DNA of 64,000 nt from Thermoproteota archaeon. GTDB taxonomy: Archaea > Korarchaeota > Korarchaeia > Korarchaeales > Korarchaeaceae. The stretch's first letter is position 1. Each line of letters starts with the position of its first letter. The position numbers and the translations under genes were made by a program. Shown here piece after piece: positions 7,553 through 15,093 of this stretch. A model generated the notes under the pieces. It did no database searches. It was not told the origin of the DNA and saw only the letters and a list, made by a program, of their open reading frames with translations. The DNA is taken from positions 505,344 to 569,343 of the forward strand of contig JAOZGC010000002.1 in NCBI GenBank assembly GCA_027491915.1, given 5' to 3'.

Positions 7553-8257
7553 ATGGCGAACGCCGAGGGGTTGGGCGGGTCGATCCCCGCCACTGTCGCG
7601 GCCGTGGGGACCTTCCTGGCGGTCTCGGCGGCCGCCTACCTGGCGTGGCCTCCGAGCCCGACGGAGGTGACCTGGGGAATCGTCTTCGTCGCATGGATAC
7701 TTTTCATAGTGTTCTGGGCCTCGAAGCTGGTGGCTGCCAGGTGGAACAAGTACATAGCCAGAAAGTTCATCCACTTCACCACCGGGGGGCTGGTGGCCGT
7801 CCTCAGCCCGTGGATCTTCGAGACGCCGACGATCCCGGTCATAGGGGCGGCGGGAATGGCCCTCATGACCGTCCTCCCGAGGATATGGGGGAGCGAGCTG
7901 GACTGGTATCAGGTGAGGGACAACTTCGGGGACACCTGGTTCTGCGTGAGCTTCGCCCTCCTCTACGCCCTACTCTGGTGGACCGATCTCAGGCTCGCCG
8001 TGATACCCGCTGTGTTCATGGCCTACGGCGACGGGGTCACGGGCGTGGTCCGGAGCGTGGTGTACGGGAGGTGGATCAAGGGATGGTGGGGGACCGCGGC
8101 CATGGCCCTGGTGTGCCTCCCGGTGGGCCTCCTGGCCGCCGGCGTGCCGGGCCTCCTGGCCGGGGCCGCCGCCACCGCGGTGGAGAAGCTCTCCCTGCTG
8201 GACGACAACATCACGGTTCCGGCGGTCTCCGCCGCCGTGCTCTACCTCCTGATGTGA
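7553..8257 (+). CDS. Dolichol-kinase/CTP-phosphotransferase-like integral membrane protein
   Basis: 234 residues with about seven hydrophobic segments. Two hallmarks of the polyprenol kinase/phosphatidate-cytidylyltransferase-like superfamily (Sec59, VTE5, Dgk1) are present: RKFIHFTTGG at residues 71-80 and AYGDGVTGVVRSVVYG near 163-178. Family members transfer phosphate from CTP to a lipid alcohol; in an archaeon the substrate could be dolichol or geranylgeraniol. ATG at 7553 is about 26 nt after a taattta TATA (7524-7530). It is divergent from the metal repressor. Confidence 0.75.
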   Translation: MANAEGLGGSIPATVAAVGTFLAVSAAAYLAWPPSPTEVTWGIVFVAWILFIVFWASKLVAARWNKYIARKFIHFTTGGLVAVLSPWIFETPTIPVIGAAGMALMTVLPRIWGSELDWYQVRDNFGDTWFCVSFALLYALLWWTDLRLAVIPAVFMAYGDGVTGVVRSVVYGRWIKGWWGTAAMALVCLPVGLLAAGVPGLLAGAAATAVEKLSLLDDNITVPAVSAAVLYLLM

Positions 8258-8265
8258 CCGGCGGA

Positions 8266-9018
8266 TCAGGGGAGGGAGACCGCGCCCCTCAGCACCGGCC
8301 GGTATAGGAGGTTGGCGAAGGCGGCCTTCAGCAGGAAGTCCAGTGCCATCAGTACCGCTGCCGCCGTCAGGGGGCGCCTAAGGTCGCGCCACCCCAGGTC
8401 GGTCTGCCCCAGGAGCCTGAGCAGGGGGACTGAGAGGACCGTCCCCAGCGCGGTGTACCCCACCACGCGGAGGATGGCGTAGATCGGCCAGCCGGCCGCC
8501 AGCACCACCGCCTCCCTCCCGGGCACCGCGCTCAGTATGAGGCACCCGTAGTAGAAGTTCATGTAGTTCAGGAGGACGGCCCCTAGGGCCAGCCCCAGCA
8601 TCCCGCCGCTCGCCAGCGACAGGGCCGAGAACACCGCGATCTCCCTGACCTTGGGCCAGAAGAACAGGGAGGGGTCCCCCTCGGCCCCCCGGCCCGTCCT
8701 TATCCACTCGAACATCTCCGCCCTGTAGGACTCCCCCATCAGGATCAGGGGCCCAACCCCTCCCCCGGAGGCCACGGTCGCCGCGGTCACCGCCGCCCCG
8801 GAGGCCGCCGCCCAGAGGAGGACGTGGACGACCGCGGACCAGATTCTGCCCGCCCTCAGGTCCCCCAGGTACACCGGGTATATGGCGGCGGTCATGACCG
8901 CCGGGAGGAGGATCGGGTGGATCCGCGCCAGGGCGAGGCCCAGCAGCGCCGAGACGAATCCCAGGGAGGCGGAGACCAGCATCCCGCCCACCCCGGATCC
9001 CAGGTCCTCGAGCCTCAT
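8266..9018 (-). CDS. Hypothetical polytopic membrane protein
   Basis: 250 residues with six or so hydrophobic segments and one cytosolic-looking insert (ESYRAEMFEWIRTGRGAEGDPS, split here as ESYRAEMFEWIR and TGRGAEGDPS). Small-residue-rich helices (GMLGLALGAVLLNYMNFYYG) are reminiscent of Yip1- or SpoIIM-like permease folds, but I cannot place it in a family. ATG at 9018 is 27 nt from a minus-strand TATA (CTTTTTAA, 9041-9048). It is divergent from the GNAT-ACT gene. Confidence 0.7.
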   Translation of the reverse strand: MRLEDLGSGVGGMLVSASLGFVSALLGLALARIHPILLPAVMTAAIYPVYLGDLRAGRIWSAVVHVLLWAAASGAAVTAATVASGGGVGPLILMGESYRAEMFEWIRTGRGAEGDPSLFFWPKVREIAVFSALSLASGGMLGLALGAVLLNYMNFYYGCLILSAVPGREAVVLAAGWPIYAILRVVGYTALGTVLSVPLLRLLGQTDLGWRDLRRPLTAAAVLMALDFLLKAAFANLLYRPVLRGAVSLP

Positions 9019-9040
9019 AGTCCGGCGCCCCGTCGGCCGA

Positions 9041-9057
9041 TTAAAAAGGACTTTTAA
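9041..9057. promoter_or_regulatory. Back-to-back TATA boxes
   Basis: ttaaaaagg-acttttaa places a minus-strand TATA (9041-9048) 27 nt from the ATG at 9018 and a plus-strand TATA (9051-9057) 26 nt from the GTG at 9080. Both divergent genes are therefore predicted leaderless. Confidence 0.6.
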
Positions 9058-9079
9058 CCGAGCCCGCGCCTGCGGACGG

Positions 9080-9988
9080 GTGATCTCCCGCTTGAGGGCA
9101 TCGGTCAGGAGGGCGGGGCCAGGGGACGCGGGCCCGCTGGCCGAGATGCTCCGCGAGTTCTACTCTTACCACTCCTCCATGCTGGGCGGTCGCCCGATCC
9201 GCCGGGAGGAGGGGGAGAGGCTGGCCCGCGAGGCCCTGTCAGACCCCAGGTCCTCCGTGCTGCTGGCGGAGGAGGGGGGAGAGATCGTCGGCTTCGCCAG
9301 GATTCAGGAGCACGAGGGGGCGATCTTCCTCAGGGAGATATACGTCAGGCCCGGCCTCAGGCGCAGGGGCGTGGGTTCCGCCCTCCTCTCGGCGTGCGAG
9401 GGGGAGGCGGCCGACAGGTGGGGCCGGGGGGACCTATACCTGAGCGTCGTGCCGGCCAACCTGGGGGCCCTGGACTTCTTCCTGGCCAGGGGCTACGACT
9501 TCCTCAACACCCTGGAGCTGACCAAGTGGGAGGGGGGAGCCGACTCGGAGGTGGTCCTCCTGGGCAGGAGGCTGGGGGTCAGGCTGGGGCGCGCGGCGTC
9601 CACCCCGCCGGGCCTGCTGAGGGGGATGGAGGCGCGCGTCAGGCCGGGGGAGTTCTGCGTCGCCAGGTGCCGACGCAGGCCGGGCTCGGCCTTCGCCGTG
9701 GTGGACGACGGGAAAGAGATCACGGTAGTGGCCCCCTGCGGGGAGTTGGAGGAATCCGGGTGCGGCCCGACGGACGTGGAGCGCGGCTACAGGATCCTCA
9801 CGTTCGAGGCCGAGCTGCCCTTCGACCTGGTGGGATTCATGGCCGCCGTGTCCGGGGCCCTGGCCGCCGAGGGGGTGAGCCTGCTGGCCCTGTCCTCCTA
9901 CTCCACCGACCACGTGCTGGTCAGGTCGGGCGACCTCGACGCGGCCGAGAGGGCCCTGCGCAGGCTCGGCATGAAGGTATCGCGGTGA
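9080..9988 (+). CDS. GNAT acetyltransferase fused to a C-terminal ACT-like domain
   Basis: 302 residues. Residues 1-160 form a GNAT fold: VRRAGPGDAGPLAEMLREF at the start, LREIYVRPGLRRRGVGSALL as the acetyl-CoA motif A, and ALDFFLARGYDFLNTLELTK as motif B. Residues about 185-302 hold a second unit: VARCRRRPGSAFAVVDDGKEITVVAP, then FDLVGFMAAVSGALAAEGVS and STDHVLVRSGDLDAA, which looks like the paired ACT domains of the CASTOR/ACT_7 group. The ACT part suggests allosteric control by an amino acid or a metabolite. GTG at 9080 was chosen from the TATA spacing. Confidence 0.8.
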   Translation: MISRLRASVRRAGPGDAGPLAEMLREFYSYHSSMLGGRPIRREEGERLAREALSDPRSSVLLAEEGGEIVGFARIQEHEGAIFLREIYVRPGLRRRGVGSALLSACEGEAADRWGRGDLYLSVVPANLGALDFFLARGYDFLNTLELTKWEGGADSEVVLLGRRLGVRLGRAASTPPGLLRGMEARVRPGEFCVARCRRRPGSAFAVVDDGKEITVVAPCGELEESGCGPTDVERGYRILTFEAELPFDLVGFMAAVSGALAAEGVSLLALSSYSTDHVLVRSGDLDAAERALRRLGMKVSR

Positions 9989-10113
9989 CCCCGATCCTCC
10001 CGGCCGGCCGGGAGCCTCCCCGAGATTGATTAGAGTGAGAAAGAAGGGGAAGAGGGAGGAATGAGGGGGAATGAGCTAGCGGGGCGGCCGCGGCGGGCTT
10101 GGCCCCCCCTCAC

Positions 10114-10695
10114 TCAGCCCTCCCCAGACCCGCCCTCCTCACCCAGCTCCCTCAACCTCTCGTCGATCTCCCTCAACCTCTCCTCGATCCAGCGCTTCCT
10201 CTCCCGTAGGTAGGCTATTTCCTCCTCCCTAGAGAGGATGCCCGGGGGGGTCGGGGGGGCCCGTCCGGGTGAGGGGGGCCAGGTCGGGCCCGCCGGCGGG
10301 AGCGGGGAGGGGGGCCAGCCCAGGGGAGGGCGCCCCGGAGCTGGGAGCGGGCCCGTCGGGGCACCTCCCCCCTCCAAGAAGTCTTTGACGGCGTCCCTCA
10401 CCTTCATGCCCCCGTAGCCCGGGACCGGTCTGATCCCCATGCTGGTCAGGGCGGCCAGCGCGTTCGGACCGAAGTCTCCCGCTATGACCGCCTCGGCCCC
10501 CAGGCTGACTACGAACTGGACGGCCGCCGGTCCCGCACCGCTGGCCGCCCGGGCCGCCGGGTTGGCGTGGCTGGATGCCCCCTCTATCTCGGTTCCCCTC
10601 GCCTCCACCAGCACCACGTAGGGGGCCCGGCCGAAGACGTGGGAGACCGACGCGTCGAGCCCCTCGGGACCGTCGGCGGCCACGGCTATCCTCAT
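10114..10695 (-). CDS. NifX/NifB-type Fe-Mo-cofactor-domain protein with proline-rich linker and coiled-coil tail
   Basis: 193 residues. Residues 1-115 are the dinitrogenase iron-molybdenum cofactor domain found in many non-nitrogen-fixing archaea (MRIAVAADGPEGLDASVSHVF, then VISLGAEAVIAGDFGPNA-type core and GYGGMKVRDAVKDF). A Pro/Gly-rich linker (about 118-150) leads to a charged helix, ILSREEEIAYLRERK and EERLREIDERLRELGEE, closely matching the C termini of the next two genes upstream. The ATG overlaps the preceding stop by 4 nt (ATGA, 10692-10695). The role in such clusters is unknown; metal-cluster handling is inferred from the fold only. Confidence 0.85.
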   Translation of the reverse strand: MRIAVAADGPEGLDASVSHVFGRAPYVVLVEARGTEIEGASSHANPAARAASGAGPAAVQFVVSLGAEAVIAGDFGPNALAALTSMGIRPVPGYGGMKVRDAVKDFLEGGGAPTGPLPAPGRPPLGWPPSPLPPAGPTWPPSPGRAPPTPPGILSREEEIAYLRERKRWIEERLREIDERLRELGEEGGSGEG

Positions 10696-11141
10696 TTCCC
10701 GCCACCCTCCAGCTCCCTGAGCCTCCTGTTCAGATCCTCCAGCTCCCTCCTGAGTTGATCCCTCTCGGCCCTGAGAGCCTCTGCCTCGGAGGATGGGTTT
10801 AGCCCGGGGGAGGTCCAGGGACCAGGATAGGGATAGGGGGGTGGGTACGGGGGGACCGATCCGTAGTACGGGAAGCCGTAGCCGTAGACCTGCCACGCGT
10901 GGACGATCCGCCCGTCCGGCGAGATGTAGAAGGCGAAGGGTCCGAGCCCGCTCCTACAGGGCCCCAGGTACCTGTACCCCCTGGCCGCCGCCGAGCTTAT
11001 CATGGGCCAGCCCAGCATAGCCCCGAATCCGGGTCCTCCTCCCCACCGACCCCACCCGGGTCCTCCTCCCCACCCCCATCCAGCTCCACCCCACCTGCCC
11101 CTTCCCCTGCCGCGCCCGCGGCCCCAGTACCACCACGCCAT
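10692..11141 (-). CDS. DUF5320-like Trp/Gly-rich protein with coiled-coil tail
   Basis: 149 residues starting MAWWYWGRGRGRGRG. The first third is almost only Gly, Arg and Trp; the middle contains GPCRSGLGPFAFYISPDG and a Tyr/Pro/Gly stretch; the end is a heptad helix (SEAEALRAERDQLRREL, DLNRRLRELEGGGK). I place the start at ATG 11141, not the more upstream GTG at 11153, because the Shine-Dalgarno GGGAGGTG (11151-11158) sits 9 nt before it, exactly as in the paralogue at 11483. Related small proteins accompany NifX-like genes in other archaea and anaerobes; their function is not known. Confidence 0.8.
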   Translation of the reverse strand: MAWWYWGRGRGRGRGRWGGAGWGWGGGPGWGRWGGGPGFGAMLGWPMISSAAARGYRYLGPCRSGLGPFAFYISPDGRIVHAWQVYGYGFPYYGSVPPYPPPYPYPGPWTSPGLNPSSEAEALRAERDQLRRELEDLNRRLRELEGGGK

Positions 11142-11204
11142 CCGACATCGCACCTCCCATGGATAACATTGATACCCATACTGGAATAAAAAATTGCCGA
11201 TCGT

Positions 11205-11483
11205 TCAGCCGCCCCCGCCCTCCAGCTCCCGGAGCCTTCCCTCTATCTCCCTCAGCCTGCCCTCAAGCCACTCCTTCTCCCTCAGGAGGGCGTCCCTCTC
11301 GGACTTGGGGATCGGCCACCCGTAGCCGTAGATGGGGGGCCAGGAACCGCCGTAGCCGTACCAGCCCATCAGCCACGGGAGCAGGAGCCAGCACCACCCG
11401 CGGCCCCTGCCCCAGCCCCACCACCAGAGCCAGGGCCAGGGTCCGTAGGATCCCCAGTAGGACGGCCAGTACCACCAGGCCAC
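11205..11483 (-). CDS. DUF5320-like Trp-rich small protein, paralogue
   Basis: 92 residues starting MAWWYWPSYWGSYGPWPW. More than a dozen Trp residues lie in the first 60 positions, followed by WPIPKSERDALLREKEWL and GRLREIEGRLRELEGGGG, the same C-terminal helix as its two downstream neighbours. GTG at 11483 follows GGGAGGTG by 9 nt; the GTG inside that element (11492) is less likely. A palindromic TATA at 11528-11537 gives a leader of about 20 nt, one of few genes here with a real Shine-Dalgarno. The Trp/Gly composition suggests a surface-active or membrane-interfacial protein, but nothing proves it. Confidence 0.78.
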   Translation of the reverse strand: MAWWYWPSYWGSYGPWPWLWWWGWGRGRGWCWLLLPWLMGWYGYGGSWPPIYGYGWPIPKSERDALLREKEWLEGRLREIEGRLRELEGGGG

Positions 11484-11525
11484 GCCGGTCACCTCCCTTT
11501 ATGTATCATTGTAACCCATAACTCG

Positions 11526-11537
11526 CCTATATATATC
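11526..11537. promoter_or_regulatory. Symmetric TATA shared by the PadR gene and the Trp-rich gene
   Basis: cctatatatatc is self-complementary over its TATA core. On the plus strand it is 26 nt from the PadR ATG (11559), giving a leaderless mRNA; on the minus strand it is about 50 nt from the Trp-rich gene, giving a leader with a Shine-Dalgarno. A PadR protein bound here could control both. Confidence 0.6.
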
Positions 11538-11558
11538 TAGCCCCCGGCGCGCCCCGGG

Positions 11559-11915
11559 ATGCCTGGTCCCGGGCGGGGGTGGAGGTGGAGGGCCGGGAGG
11601 AGGCTCTTCGGGATCCACCCGACCTTGGTCCTGCTGATGATATCGAGGGGCGCCACGAACGGGTACGAGATAAGGAGGAGGATAGAGGAGATCACTGGGC
11701 AGCCTCTGCCGGAGGGATTCGTCTACGTCACCCTGGGGAGGCTCGAGTCCTCGGGCCTGGTGGTCTCCTCCCCCGTCCCCGGGGACCCCAGGGGGAAGAG
11801 GTTCTACAGGCTCACCCCGGCCGGGTGGCAGGCCCTGGCGGTCAGGATGGCGGAGCTCAGGGGGATGAGGGACTTCATAGACAGGGTTCTCTCCCTCTAC
11901 GAGGGGGGGACCTAG
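11559..11915 (+). CDS. PadR-family transcriptional regulator
   Basis: 118 residues; compact PadR winged helix: HPTLVLLMISRGATNGYEIRR, then EGFVYVTLGRLESSGLVVSS and KRFYRLTPAGWQAL. The N terminus is an Arg/Trp/Gly run (GRGWRWRAGRR), a composition echo of the divergent Trp/Gly-rich proteins. PadR regulators normally repress an adjacent divergent gene and respond to a small molecule or a membrane stress, so the likely target is the 11483-10114 cluster. Confidence 0.88.
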   Translation: MPGPGRGWRWRAGRRLFGIHPTLVLLMISRGATNGYEIRRRIEEITGQPLPEGFVYVTLGRLESSGLVVSSPVPGDPRGKRFYRLTPAGWQALAVRMAELRGMRDFIDRVLSLYEGGT

Positions 11916-12002
11916 GGCCCGTCGGATTGGCAGAACCCGGAATGGGTCGGGGAAAAAGAGGGGGGGAATAAGGGAAGTCGAGGGGGTGGTGGAGTGCCCC
12001 CC

Positions 12003-12665
12003 TCAGACCTTCTTGTAGCAGAGCCACCAGTCCTTGCACTCGATCTTGCCAGCCTTGGCGTCCTCGAGCCTCTGCTTGGCGGTCTCCTCGTCGGAGGCTG
12101 GAGGCACTATCACCTTGTCCCCTATTATCTCGTTGTTTGGCCAGTTGGCCGGCATGGCGACGCCGTTCTTGTCAGAGACCTGGAGCGCCTTCACTATCCT
12201 CAGGATCTCGTCCATGTTCCTGCCCAGCTCCTGGGGGTAGTAGAGGACTACCCTGAGGATCCCCTCCGGGTCCACCACGAAGACGGCCCTGACGGTGTTG
12301 GTCCCCTTCCCGGGGTGGATCATCCCCAGCATCTTGGCTATGCTGCCCATGTCGTCGGCTATTATCGGGAACTTGATCTCCTCACCCAGGTTCTCCTTTA
12401 TCCACTCGACCCACTTTATGTGGCTGAAGACCTGGTCGATGCTCAGGCCTATCAGCTCGCAGTTGAGCTCCTTGAACTGGTCGTACCTCTTCTGGAAGGC
12501 GAAGAACTCGGTGGTGCACACGGGGGTGAAGTCGGCCGGGTGGGAGAAGAGGATGAACCACTTCCCCTTGAAGTCGTCCGGTATCCGGATCTTCCCGTGG
12601 GTGGTCTGCGCCTCGAAGCTCGGGAACTTCTCCCCGAGCAGCGGGAACCTGATCTCCTCGCTCAT
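12003..12665 (-). CDS. Peroxiredoxin (archaeal Prx6-type thioredoxin peroxidase)
   Basis: 220 residues from the ATG at 12665. With this start the peroxidatic cysteine is Cys50 in [13 protein letters not shown], the same number as in the Aeropyrum pernix enzyme, and the C-terminal pair Cys210/Cys216 ([12 protein letters not shown]) corresponds to its Cys207/Cys213. Other landmarks are [16 protein letters not shown] and [17 protein letters not shown]. It reduces H2O2 and alkyl hydroperoxides in the cytosol. In-frame ATGs at 12677 and 12695 are possible, but GGGTGAG precedes 12665. The promoter region is packed with inverted repeats. Confidence 0.96.
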   Translation of the reverse strand: MSEEIRFPLLGEKFPSFEAQTTHGKIRIPDDFKGKWFILFSHPADFTPVCTTEFFAFQKRYDQFKELNCELIGLSIDQVFSHIKWVEWIKENLGEEIKFPIIADDMGSIAKMLGMIHPGKGTNTVRAVFVVDPEGILRVVLYYPQELGRNMDEILRIVKALQVSDKNGVAMPANWPNNEIIGDKVIVPPASDEETAKQRLEDAKAGKIECKDWWLCYKKV

Positions 12666-12675
12666 GCTCTCACCC

Positions 12676-12738
12676 ATGTTAGGGCAATCTAACATTTAGA
12701 TCGAGACTAATAAATGTTAGGTTCGATTATAGAACCTA
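12676..12738. promoter_or_regulatory. Cluster of inverted repeats over the peroxiredoxin promoter
   Basis: Three copies of the 7-mer ctaacat/atgttag occur at 12676-12682, 12689-12695 and 12714-12720. The outer two of the last pair extend to a perfect 10-bp inverted repeat (12689-12698 and 12711-12720, 12-bp spacer) that covers the minus-strand TATA (CATTTATTAG). A further repeat, taggttc/gaaccta (12718-12724 and 12732-12738), follows. This looks like a repressor-binding region for oxidative-stress control. Confidence 0.65.
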
Positions 12739-13209
12739 CGCGTTCCCCGTCCCGGCAGACCCCTCGGCCGAGATCCCGAGGTTGTTCCGGAGGAACCTCT
12801 CCAGGTGCCTCCTGCTCAGGGTGTACCTCACCCCGAACCTGCCCTTGAGGGGCAGCCTGATCAGGTTCCAGAGGAGTCTGAGCACCTCCAGGGGCCCCCT
12901 CTCGGAGGGGCCGAGCCTCAGCGCCCCGGTGGGACAGGCCTGGAGGCAGATTAGGCACCCCAAGCACAACTCCGGGTGGGCCACGACGGGCCTCGGGAGC
13001 GTCCTCTCCGGCAGCCAGAAGAAGTTGGCGCGCACGGGGCGGACCTCCCACACCTCGTCCCCACGCGGGCACGCGGTGATGCACTCCTCCCCGCCGCCGC
13101 AGGCCGCGTAGTATATGGTCAGGCTTACGGGGGCCTCGGAGGGGCTCCGGGTCCGCTCGCCCCGGGCCCGGCCCGGTGCCCCCGACCTCGCGCCCCCCTC
13201 CCGGGTCAC
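12736..13209 (-). CDS. Ferredoxin-like iron-sulfur protein partnered with geranylgeranyl reductase
   Basis: 157 residues. The start is the GTG at 13209, which overlaps the upstream reductase stop (GTGA). After about 25 Arg/Gly-rich residues come IYYAACGGGEECITACPRGDEVWEV, written here as two parts, IYYAACGGGEEC and ITACPRGDEVWEV, then CLGCLICLQACPTGAL (a complete C-x2-C-x2-C-x3-C-P cluster motif). The first cluster is atypical (C-x5-C-x3-C-P), so it may be a degenerate or 3Fe site. A basic tail (RRHLERFLRNNLG) ends the protein. Coupling suggests that it feeds electrons to the geranylgeranyl reductase. Confidence 0.8.
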   Translation of the reverse strand: MTREGGARSGAPGRARGERTRSPSEAPVSLTIYYAACGGGEECITACPRGDEVWEVRPVRANFFWLPERTLPRPVVAHPELCLGCLICLQACPTGALRLGPSERGPLEVLRLLWNLIRLPLKGRFGVRYTLSRRHLERFLRNNLGISAEGSAGTGNA

Positions 13210-14561
13210 AGGGAGCCGAGCCACCCCTCCACCTCCTCGAACAGCGAGGCCTCCCTCGCCCTCCAAGACTCGAATCCCTCTGGAGAGTCGGGAAACTCCC
13301 CGTACAGCGATATGGCCGCGTCCATGTAGTCCTTCAGCCTCCTGAGCTGGCCGAGTATGGACGGCCTCCTGAGGAGTCTCAGCCCGGCGGATATCCTCCC
13401 GACCAGTTCTCCGCTGAGCCTGCCCCTGCTGCCGAAGTCGTACACGTCCTCCCCGGTGACCACCCCCGACGATATGAGGAAGTTCAGGTCGTCGTCGCTC
13501 AGCCTCTGCATGTACATCCTGAGCACGTCTAAACCGGCCTGCTTCGCCCCATAGAGGGCGTGGTACCTCTTGTGATAACCCCACAGCCTCCTCAGGGACC
13601 AGTCCCCCTCGGACAGGGCCTCGACCGCCGTCTCCGCCGCGGCCCTCGCGCTGAGCATGCTGGGCCCTATCCCCCCTCCGTGTATGGGGTTCGCGGCGCA
13701 TATGGCGTCCCCCAGGGCCATGAAGCCGTGCCAGGCCATGCAGGGGATCGGCCTCCTGGTCGGAACTATCCCTCCCCCGGCGTGGATCACCTCGGATACC
13801 CGGTACCTGGGCCTCACCTCGCCGTAGTACCTCTCCCTGGGGTTCGGGTTCCCCTCCCTCCACTGGACCCCGATCCCCACGTTCAGCCTGTTTCCGCCCT
13901 TGTGGAAGGACCACCAGTACCCGCCCGGGGCGATGGACTGGCTGAGGTAGATCACGGCGTATCCTCTTTCCCTCTCCGGGACCTCCTCGACCACCAGGTT
14001 CTCCCTGAAGGCCACGTTGTAGTCCTCCCTGGGGGGCCTCCCGGAGACCCACCACCCCCCGGGCAGCGAGGTCCTGAGCTTGGCCGTCACCCCGGTGGCG
14101 TCCACGGTGATCTTGGCCCTGAACCTCTTGGCCTCCCCGGACCGCAGGTCCCTGACCTCGACCCCGACGACCCTGTTCCCCTCCGTCAGCGGGGCGACGG
14201 CGTGGTGCTCCGCGAACACCTCGGCCCCCTCGGACTCGGCCATCCGGATCATCCTCTGGCCGAAGGCGTGCCTGTTCAGGGCGTACCCCCTGCCGCCGAC
14301 CACCAGGTGGTCCTCCTCGTTGGGGGCGAACACCTTCACCCCCACGAACTCCCCCTCGGACTCGGCCCCGGACGGGTGGGGGATCCCCAGGGCGTCGAAG
14401 TGCCTGGAGTCTATGGCGTCCCCGCAGACCTTGAGTCCTATGAGATCCCTGGGGTTCATGTCGATCAGGGCCACGTCCAGCCCCTCCCTGGCAATCAGGT
14501 AGGCGGCCGTGGCCCCGCCCGTGCCGCCGCCCGCCACCACCACGTCGTACTCCGGCTCCAT
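13206..14561 (-). CDS. Digeranylgeranylglycerophospholipid/geranylgeranyl reductase
   Basis: 451 residues, FAD-dependent. N-terminal Rossmann motif VVVAGGGTGGATAAYLIA with the acidic end of strand 2 (ALIDMNP); the family signature LKVCGDAIDSRHF; DATGVTAKLRTSLPG; and the second FAD motif GFMALGDAICAANPIHGGGIG. Saturates the isoprenoid chains of archaeal ether lipids at the membrane. ATG at 14561 begins the compact MEPEYDVVV; an in-frame GTG lies 9 nt upstream. A TATA shared with the HxlR gene is at 14603-14615. The next gene is a ferredoxin, overlapping by 4 nt. Confidence 0.93.
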   Translation of the reverse strand: MEPEYDVVVAGGGTGGATAAYLIAREGLDVALIDMNPRDLIGLKVCGDAIDSRHFDALGIPHPSGAESEGEFVGVKVFAPNEEDHLVVGGRGYALNRHAFGQRMIRMAESEGAEVFAEHHAVAPLTEGNRVVGVEVRDLRSGEAKRFRAKITVDATGVTAKLRTSLPGGWWVSGRPPREDYNVAFRENLVVEEVPERERGYAVIYLSQSIAPGGYWWSFHKGGNRLNVGIGVQWREGNPNPRERYYGEVRPRYRVSEVIHAGGGIVPTRRPIPCMAWHGFMALGDAICAANPIHGGGIGPSMLSARAAAETAVEALSEGDWSLRRLWGYHKRYHALYGAKQAGLDVLRMYMQRLSDDDLNFLISSGVVTGEDVYDFGSRGRLSGELVGRISAGLRLLRRPSILGQLRRLKDYMDAAISLYGEFPDSPEGFESWRAREASLFEEVEGWLGSL

Positions 14562-14602
14562 GACGACCACCGCCAGGTGCGCCGAGGGAACCAGGTGCGT
14601 CA

Positions 14603-14615
14603 GGTTAAAATGGGG
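14603..14615. promoter_or_regulatory. Shared TATA, reductase / HxlR
   Basis: aggttaaaatg acts as a plus-strand TATA for the HxlR start (14638) and, read as CATTTTAACCT, as the minus-strand TATA for the reductase. Confidence 0.5.
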
Positions 14616-14637
14616 GTGGTGAGACCCGGGGAACCAG

Positions 14638-15069
14638 GTGGTCCCCCTGGAACTCGACCTCGCCGACGAGATCCGGTCCCTGGTGGAGGAGAGGATCGAC
14701 CACACTGTGAGGGGGATAGAGGAGACCCTCAGGACGGTCCTGGAGAGGGGGAGCTTCTCCGAGGGGGAGCTCGTGGATGCCCTGGGGAGGCTCCAGTCCG
14801 CCTTCTCCCTGCTGTCCCAGAAGTGGGTCCTCCCGATACTCCTCCTCCTGCTGCTGGGGGGGGAGACCAGGTTCGGGGCGATCAGGAGGACCCTGGGGAT
14901 AGGGTCCAGGGTCCTTACGGACAAGCTCAGGTCCCTCCAGGCCGCCGGCCTGGTCAGCAGGAGGGTGGACCCGGGGCCCCCGGTGTCCGCGTGGTACCGC
15001 CTGACGGGGAGGGGGAGGGAGCTGGCCCTCCTGTCGGTGCCTCTCCTCTACAGGGCGGCCGGGGGGTGA
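14638..15069 (+). CDS. HxlR-family winged-helix regulator
   Basis: 143 residues. An N-terminal amphipathic helix region (ADEIRSLVEERIDHTVRGI) precedes the HxlR core: SLLSQKWVLPILLLLLLGG, then RFGAIRRTLGIGSRVLTDKL, RSLQAAGLVSRRV and AWYRLTGRGRELALLSVPL. The N-terminal extension of about 50 residues is longer than usual. GTG at 14638 is 30 nt after the ggttaaaat TATA. Divergent from geranylgeranyl reductase, so redox or lipid genes are the natural regulatory candidates. Confidence 0.85.
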   Translation: MVPLELDLADEIRSLVEERIDHTVRGIEETLRTVLERGSFSEGELVDALGRLQSAFSLLSQKWVLPILLLLLLGGETRFGAIRRTLGIGSRVLTDKLRSLQAAGLVSRRVDPGPPVSAWYRLTGRGRELALLSVPLLYRAAGG

Positions 15070-15093
15070 CGGCGCCTGCCGGACCCTGGGGAG

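Noticed and set aside
12736-14055. 439-residue minus-strand frame extending the ferredoxin upstream
   Set aside because: Everything before 13209 is a shadow of geranylgeranyl reductase; the coupled GTG at 13209 is the natural start.
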